DNA from: Mangifera indica
Taxonomy: Eukaryota > Streptophyta > Magnoliopsida > Sapindales > Anacardiaceae
Reading direction: 5' to 3'
NCBI RefSeq assembly: GCF_011075055.1
Contig: NC_058137.1
Coordinates: forward strand, 23,979,463 to 24,043,462
DNA length: 64,000 nucleotides
Both the position numbers and the translations under genes were made by a program. The notes below the pieces were generated by a model that saw nothing but the letters and a program-made list of their open reading frames with translations, had not been told where the DNA came from and ran no database searches. The stretch's first letter is position 1; each line of letters opens with the position of its first letter. Shown piece after piece: positions 58,140-64,000 of the stretch.

Positions 58140-60893
58140 TTACAGCTTGTCTTCAAATTCTGACAATGGGGTCATCTGCTCCTTCAAGCCCTTCCTCTTC
58201 CGGATATCAGCAACAAGCTGTGCAGCCTGTGATCCAGACTCCAGTGGATCAGATGACATCATATCCCAGTGATCAAATACACATTGTGGGAAAGCCTGTC
58301 CTGAGGTTGCAGCTCTCAAAGTGCCAGAGAATCCAAAAGATTCAATGACAGGGAGGTATGCCTTGATATTATATAGGGGGGTACCTGGCCTTTGCATCTC
58401 CTCAAAAACATGACCACGTTTCTGGTTAAGAACACTGTATATACCACCAAGAGCTTGCTCGGGAGCTTGGATTTCAACCAAGTACACAGGCTCAAGCAGC
58501 CTAGGCTTCGCTGTCAACTGGGAAGCATATATAACCCTACGAGCAGTTGGAATGACCTGACCACCTCCTCTGTGAATGGCATCAGCATGAAGAACCACAT
58601 CACAAACTTCAAAGCAGATACCTCTCATGTTTTCTTCTGCCAAAGCACCTTCCTTTGATGCCCATTGGAACCCAGCAACAACAGAATCCTTGATTTCATT
58701 CAAGTACTGAACTCCCTTACACATATCCACAACCATGTTAGGGCCAGTGGTCTCAGGGCCAAAACACCAGATCTTCTTGGCCAGATCCTTGTCCCATCCA
58801 AACTCCTCAGAAAGGATCTTAGAACGAGCCTTGGGATCATCCCTAGGACCAATACGGCCTTCATCAATGGCCTCAGGAAGACCCTCCTCCATTGGTCGGG
58901 CCTCCATGTATAGACGGTTGTGCTTGTTGGGGGACTTGCTCATGACAGTGCGGCAGGACTTCTCAAGGACAGTCTCACGGAAAGACACAACAGGATCTGA
59001 CTTAATAATCTCAGCACCACCCATGAAATCTTCCTGCAAATCCTTTAAACAGATCTCAAGGTGGAGTTCACCAGCACCAGCAATGATGTGTTCTCCAGAC
59101 TCCTCAATAGTACAGACAACCATAGGATCTGACTTGGCCAGACGTTTAAGACCTTCAACAAGCTTGGGCAGATCAGATGCAACTTTGCACTGAACAGCCA
59201 CACGAACAACAGGTGAGACAGAAAACTTCATGGCTCGGATAGGATGAGCATCAACTTCCTTCTCATTGGTTAGGGTAGCATTCTTTGTGATGTACTGATC
59301 CAAACCAACCATAGCCACTGTGTTACCACAAGGCACATCCTCAACGGTTTCCTGCTTCTTTCCCATCCAAATAACAGTCCTCTGTACACTCTTCACATAC
59401 AAATCTTTCTTCTCACCAGGAACATAGTTTGGACCCATAATCCTGACCTTCAAACCAGTTGAGACCTTACCCGAGAACACACGACCAAAAGCAAAGAACC
59501 GACCCTTATCAGATGCAGGAATCATCTTAGACACATAAAGCATGAGAGGACCATCAGGATCACAGTTTCTGATAGCGTTAGCATATTGATCATCAAGAGG
59601 ACCCTCATACAGGTTCTCAACACGATATTTCTGTGCCTTGGCAGGGGAGGGAAGGTGAAAGATCATCATTTCCAGGAGTGCACTACTGGCAGGGAGCCAT
59701 GTCTGCATGACACGCTTCATCAATGCCTTCCCCATCAAGTCCTTTTCCTCTGCCTTCATAATGACATTAAGCTTTTGCAACATGGGCCAGAGCTTATCTT
59801 TCTGATCATTCATGCAAGTGCTGATAATCTGCTTAATGGGTTCATAGCAGAACTGAACAAAACCACGTTTGCAAGTTGCTGAGCCAGTGTTCTTAGTGGT
59901 CCACTTCTTCGTCGCAGGGTCAAAGAAGTTCTCACCCCAGAGTCTCTCCATCATCTTAGACTCATCAACACCAAATTTGGATGCGTACATCTTAGCAAAG
60001 TTAGTCAAGGTAAAAGCCCAACCATGCAAACCAGCAGAGAAAGCAACAGTTCCTTTCTCAGGATAGACCTGAACATCACCAAGAAGTGGGTCCTCATACG
60101 TAGCCATAATGACATTGGCATTCTCAATCACCCTCTGGAACGTCTGGTAGGCCTCTTCTCCATCCACTTGAAGCTCAAGGAAGCACCTGTCCATCTTGTT
60201 GACAGTCAAGACAGGCCTTATCCTTTCACCCAGAGCCTGTCTAAGAACAGTTTCAGTTTGGACACAAACACCTTCAACACAGTCTACCACGACAAGCGCA
60301 CCATCAGTGATACGAAGGGCAGCTGTAACTTCAGATGAGAAGTCAACATGCCCAGGAGAATCGATAAGATTGATCAAGTATTCATTTCCTTGGCGCTCTC
60401 CCTTGTAGTTCTTTAAAGCTTCATTAGTCATCTCATAGTAGAGAGAGATACCAGTAGACTTGATTGTAATGCCACGCTCAGCTTCATCAGCACGAGTATC
60501 GGTCATTCGGACATCTCCAGCAACTTCTTGTGCAATGATACCAGCAGCAGCCACAAGGGAATCAGTAAGCGTTGATTTTCCTGCATGGTCAAGAAATGTG
60601 TCAGGGCCAGGACCTACACAAATAGAGACGTGCAACAACATGCACCTAACAACCACCAAGCAGAACAAACACTATCATCAAAAGTTATGTTTTAAAAGGC
60701 TCAGTCGTGATCCCCATCTCAAGTATAAGAGAATACATCCCTGGGAACTCAACTTTATATCATAAAAATATCAGAAATAACCAAAAGGATAACAGCACAT
60801 ACCATGATCCACATGGGCAATAACAGACATATTACGAATGTTGTGTTTGTAGTCCATAATACGGCGAAGCTCGTCAGCTGTGAACTTCACCAT
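58140..60893 (-). CDS. EF2: translation elongation factor 2 (eEF2)
   Basis: Two coding exons, 60893-60803 and 60580-58140, give 843 residues, the exact plant length. Exon 1 reads [20 protein letters not shown] and [10 protein letters not shown]. The intron splits the codon for the Gly of the P-loop AHVDHGKST. Also visible: [18 protein letters not shown] (switch I region), DSPGH, NKMD (GTP base recognition), and [16 protein letters not shown] (about residue 700), whose His is the diphthamide site. The C-terminus is EFEDKL. From the family: a cytosolic GTPase that moves peptidyl-tRNA and mRNA through the ribosome (Arabidopsis LOS1). The frame continuing upstream of 60580 is intron translation, not the N-terminus. 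The gene looks intact and has codon use and conservation of a highly expressed gene. Confidence 0.97.
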
Positions 60894-61760
60894 CTTGTCT
60901 GATCTTCAAATATCACCAACAAATATTCTTTCCTGCCCACCAAATTTTAAAAAAAAAACCATGAAAAAAAGATCTTAATAGTGAAAACAAGAAAACAGGA
61001 TAATTACAGAACAACATGAAGCCACTAACTGTAAAAAAACAGATATTGACAAAGGAGCAAGATTTAAAACTGAAGTAGTAAGACACTCGGTTCTCACCAA
61101 AAACCAATCAGAAAATACCACGTCACATATAGACTAGAACAACTCAATAACTTCAATAATTCTCAATATATAATCTTAAAAGATAACAATGAAAAATCAA
61201 ACGTATCAGTAACAAAATCAAGAGACAAGCAAGATACTGCCATTAAATAGAAATTGAGCAACACAAAATCAGAGATCTTAACATATAATTGAAAGCAATC
61301 TCCTCCAAACGTTAAAAGTAGAGACTTAGCTTTAATAAATAAAAAATCAACACAATTAGATCGTTATTCTCGTTTTACTTCAACAAAGCATCAGATCCAT
61401 AACTAGTAGCGACTATGACAAATTTTACAAAAATACATAAACAGATATAAAAGAGCTAAAATCCGACCAGAATAACAGAAAAGAAGGATTCGGCAACAGA
61501 AATCAAAATAATCAATGCTAAAACCTAAAACAAAACGCACTCAAAGCTCAGTTCTAAGCACAGATCAAATCAGAAAGAACGTAAAAAGAAAAAGGAACAT
61601 TAATACAATTCGAATCAGTTGAAAGTGAAATTAGCAGATATCAAAACATATCGTCGCGATGACCATAAAAAGGAGAAAAACAGAAGAATAACGACCAGCA
61701 AAAGAAGAAGAAGAGAAGAGAACAAACCTTGAAGGCGGCGAGAGAGAAGCAGTAAATGGG
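60894..61760 (-). other. 5' UTR of eEF2 with leader intron
   Basis: On the minus strand an untranslated first exon ends with CTTCAAG just before GTTTGTT (donor at 61727). A pyrimidine tract and TTTGGTGGGCAG give an acceptor near 60933, so the leader intron is about 795 bp. Long T-rich leader introns are usual in plant elongation-factor genes and often raise expression. The exact acceptor (60933, or AAG at about 60906) needs transcript data. Confidence 0.65.
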
Positions 61761-61870
61761 CAAGATGAGTGGAAGTTGGGTAGATATAGCACCGGGTATA
61801 TGCGGTTTAGAAACCCTCGTGTGACGTCACGTGCACACCCCCGTCTAGGGTTTTCAGCCTTTCATGGGCC
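61760..61870 (-). promoter_or_regulatory. eEF2 proximal promoter: telo-box, G-box/CRE, site II element
   Basis: Within about 60 bases there are: a telo-box (reverse of CTAGGGTTTT, 61845-61854), a TGACGTCA palindrome at 61822-61829 overlapping a G-box CACGTG at 61828-61833, and a site II element TGGGCC at 61865-61870. A TATA-like stretch lies at about 61785-61802. Telo-box plus site II is the standard arrangement of plant translation-machinery promoters (TCP factors and telo-box binders). Confidence 0.7.
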
Positions 61871-62586
61871 GGGCTGGGTGGACGAATAAAATAAAATCGC
61901 TTTGGTTTAGATATTATTCTCAATTATCTTGTTTGAAGAGGATTAGGTTAGGATCTTTCCTTTACATTTGTATGGAAATAATTTTTAGGCCAAAGTACAA
62001 ATCATATTCACCACTTAATTTGGAAGAACCAAATTTTTTCCTTGTACATCAAAATCAGCTGTTTTCACAGTTAAGCAAAAAAATATATATATATTAATAT
62101 AAACAAATTATACAAATTTGTTTTAATAAACTAAAATAATAGCTAATGATTTGATGACCCTTCAAGATAAAACATTTAGTTTTTTTTTGCATTCTATTTG
62201 GTCTTGTTTTGTTGAGGACAAATTGGTCTCTGTTTGTTCTTTTTTCAAGACTCTTAAACTTGTTTTTTAGATGTTGAATATTAGATAACTTAGTAATATC
62301 ATTCTCTTAAATTCTATCTGTATAATGATTTAGATAAACTTAAAAAAAAAAAACATGTTTAAGTGTTCATATTTATGAGTTAAGGAGCTATATTGTGCTA
62401 TCACTATCTTGGGAGTTCTGTTAAAGTAAATTTTGTTTGTCCTTCGGTTTCTCATTGGAGGTTTCAGTTTTTTTTATACAATATATTTACAAAAAAAAAA
62501 AATTATAATAAGATGATATAATTGTTTCACTAAATGTTTAGGTTCTTTTTACACCATTTCTTCTAGATATTGATACCCAACTTTTG
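61871..62586. other. AT-rich intergenic DNA, no gene seen
   Basis: A/T runs and short frames only. Confidence 0.4.
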
Positions 62587-62830
62587 TCATACCCAATTGA
62601 CAAAAACCCTTTTAGCACAAAGATGCCCATGAAGATTGTTCATAGCCAAATTCAAACATCTCCCCCATAAACCCAGGAATAGTCCCTGTAAAATTAGCCC
62701 TGTTTGCAAAAATTTTTGGCAAATTTTTTGCATTGTTAAACTCACAGGAGTCTCCCAAGACTCAAAGGGATAATAAGCAAGATTAATGTTTTGCAAAGAT
62801 TATTATGAATACAAATAAATTATACAAAAT
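62587..62830 (-). pseudogene. LRR receptor-like protein fragment, frameshifted
   Basis: On the minus strand one frame gives LQNINLAY and later LNLAMNNLHG, and the next frame in between gives NFTGTIPGFMGEM. Together these read as two or three plant-type leucine-rich repeats (xLxxNxLxG, FTGTIP) broken by frameshifts. No other receptor part is visible. It probably has the same kind of origin as the fragment at 55765-56010, on the opposite strand. Confidence 0.5.
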
Positions 62831-63310
62831 TTTGCCCTCAAATTATAATGGATCTGTGTATATCAGAATTCTGAAATATTCCATACAGAGCTTCTGGCTA
62901 TTACTATTATTTTTCTACAAATGGTAGCTAAAGCAGATTATCTATTTCGAATTCACAAACGTGATCAGTTGAAGACTGAGGCCATGTTGGCAGCCCATGG
63001 TAGACTGTTCAGATGCGACCAAAATAGTTCTCTATCAGGTTAGCCAGAAGTATTTCTGTGAAATTTCCTGACAAGAGGATATTTTTCTTGAGGACTTGAA
63101 GCTGAAATACTACAGAAAACTCCAAGATCACAGAATTGTGTGTGATATATTAGGTGGCAGTAGTCATCAGGATGGTCTATGTCTTTCCTTTTGCATTGTA
63201 TCCATTGGATGACTGATTTTTCTCAAGCAGCCTCTTTTATGATTCCAACCTGACAAATCTTGTACTGATACCACGGGACAATCCAACTAAAGGGCGATAG
63301 ATCAGAGTGA
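62831..63310. other. intergenic, no gene seen
   Basis: Balanced composition (for example 62930-63260) but interrupted frames on both strands; nothing recognisable. Confidence 0.3.
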
Positions 63311-63829
63311 CTTTAATCCATGATATGTGTAATCCACTGAGATGCACTTATACCTATCACCACCAGTTTATGAGAATCCTGGACAAAAAAGATCAAGAGT
63401 AGGCAGTCATTTAAACTAACAAGGAAGGACCTTGAATGATTGAATCTATCCAAGAACCTTTAGATATGCTTTTCTGCATAATTTGTACTAGTACAATTGC
63501 ACAAACATGAAACAAACACTCTCGAAACGTTAGAAACTTCATACCTTAAAAAGCCAAAGCTCACTGATTGCCGTGGCACTGTCTAAGCCACTTGAAAAGA
63601 CACATACAATCCCTAAAGTGCAGCCAAAACCAATGCACGCTCTTTAAACACTGTCAGTACCTGAGAAACTTTGATCCATGATAAGTAATCCACTGAGACG
63701 CAATTTTCCCTATCACCTTCAGTTTATGTTCTTCTGTCATAAAATCCTGGACAAAAAAGGATCAAGAACAAAGAAGGACCTTCAATAATTGAATCTATCC
63801 AAGAACCTTTAAATATGCTCTTCTGCATT
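63311..63829. repeat. direct repeat, two copies of about 165 bp
   Basis: Copies at 63311-63479 and 63668-63829 share atccatgata, gtaatccactgaga, tcctggacaaaaaa, gaatctatccaagaaccttt and atgcttttctgcat / atgctcttctgcat. The spacer is about 190 bp. Neither copy has coding capacity. They are probably two parts of a duplicated transcribed or mobile sequence. Confidence 0.6.
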
Positions 63830-64000
63830 TAAGTGAAATTTCAACAGTTTGTAATATTATTGCTAATTCATAAAAAATTTTCGGTATTAGAAGTATTTCA
63901 TCAAGAGATATATGGCAACAACCACTACAACTGCTGAAAGTGTGCACATACACATAAAAGAGTGACTGCCCTTTGTCCCTTTTTTCCAAAATTGCAAGGT

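Noticed and set aside
60581..60668. N-terminal extension of the eEF2 second-exon frame
   Set aside because: It is intron read-through. The true N-terminus [11 protein letters not shown] lies at 60893 and joins through a normal GT..AG intron.
58166..60765. Plus-strand open frames of 60-152 codons across eEF2
   Set aside because: Antisense shadows of the conserved eEF2 coding exon.
1..64000. CRISPR arrays, bacterial operons, ribosomal RNA genes
   Set aside because: No regularly spaced repeats of that type, no rRNA-like sequence, and the intron-bearing genes show this is plant nuclear DNA.

Overview
The window is nuclear DNA of a flowering plant, most likely a eudicot. The evidence is AT-rich intergenic DNA, short exons with GT..AG introns, and proteins of plant-specific types (BOBBER1-like NudC protein, CCT-domain protein, WSD wax ester synthase, ATX3/4/5-type trithorax methyltransferase, plant eEF2). 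The sequence does not allow me to name the species.

Layout. 1-2094 (minus): the 5' two coding exons of an alpha/beta hydrolase of the At4g10955 type, running off the left edge. 2514-2585: a decayed tRNA-Ala(UGC)-like sequence. 3525-4610: a Mutator-type foldback element. 4785-7530 (plus): a complete NudC/BOBBER1 gene. 7.5-29.7 kb: a gene-poor desert of small MITEs, simple repeats, a LINE reverse-transcriptase relic (11.4 kb), a possible solo LTR (23.3-25.0 kb) and several foldback elements. 29870-32918 (plus): a complete four-exon CCT-domain gene. 33475-39804 (minus): a WSD wax ester synthase/DGAT gene, convergent with the CCT gene, whose introns carry two foldback elements and a cluster of tiny LTR elements. 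40.0-44.3 kb: more foldback elements and a 0.48 kb tandem duplication. 45951-55410 (plus): a complete 22-exon ATX3/4/5-type H3K4 methyltransferase gene. 55.7 and 62.6 kb: two broken LRR receptor-like fragments. 58140-60893 (minus): complete eEF2 with a leader intron and a compact promoter near 61.8 kb. 63.3-63.8 kb: a diverged direct repeat.

The genes do not form a pathway; this is ordinary plant gene order. The most striking structure is at 35711-36573. It is an 863-bp almost perfect palindrome with a 9-bp target-site duplication, inserted in an intron of the WSD gene. It belongs to a family with several more diverged relatives in this window, each with AT-rich ends and a more GC-rich inverted core. 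The WSD gene itself has an exon that reads into TGA with no usable GT donor, so it may be broken. The ATX gene needs two GC-AG introns.
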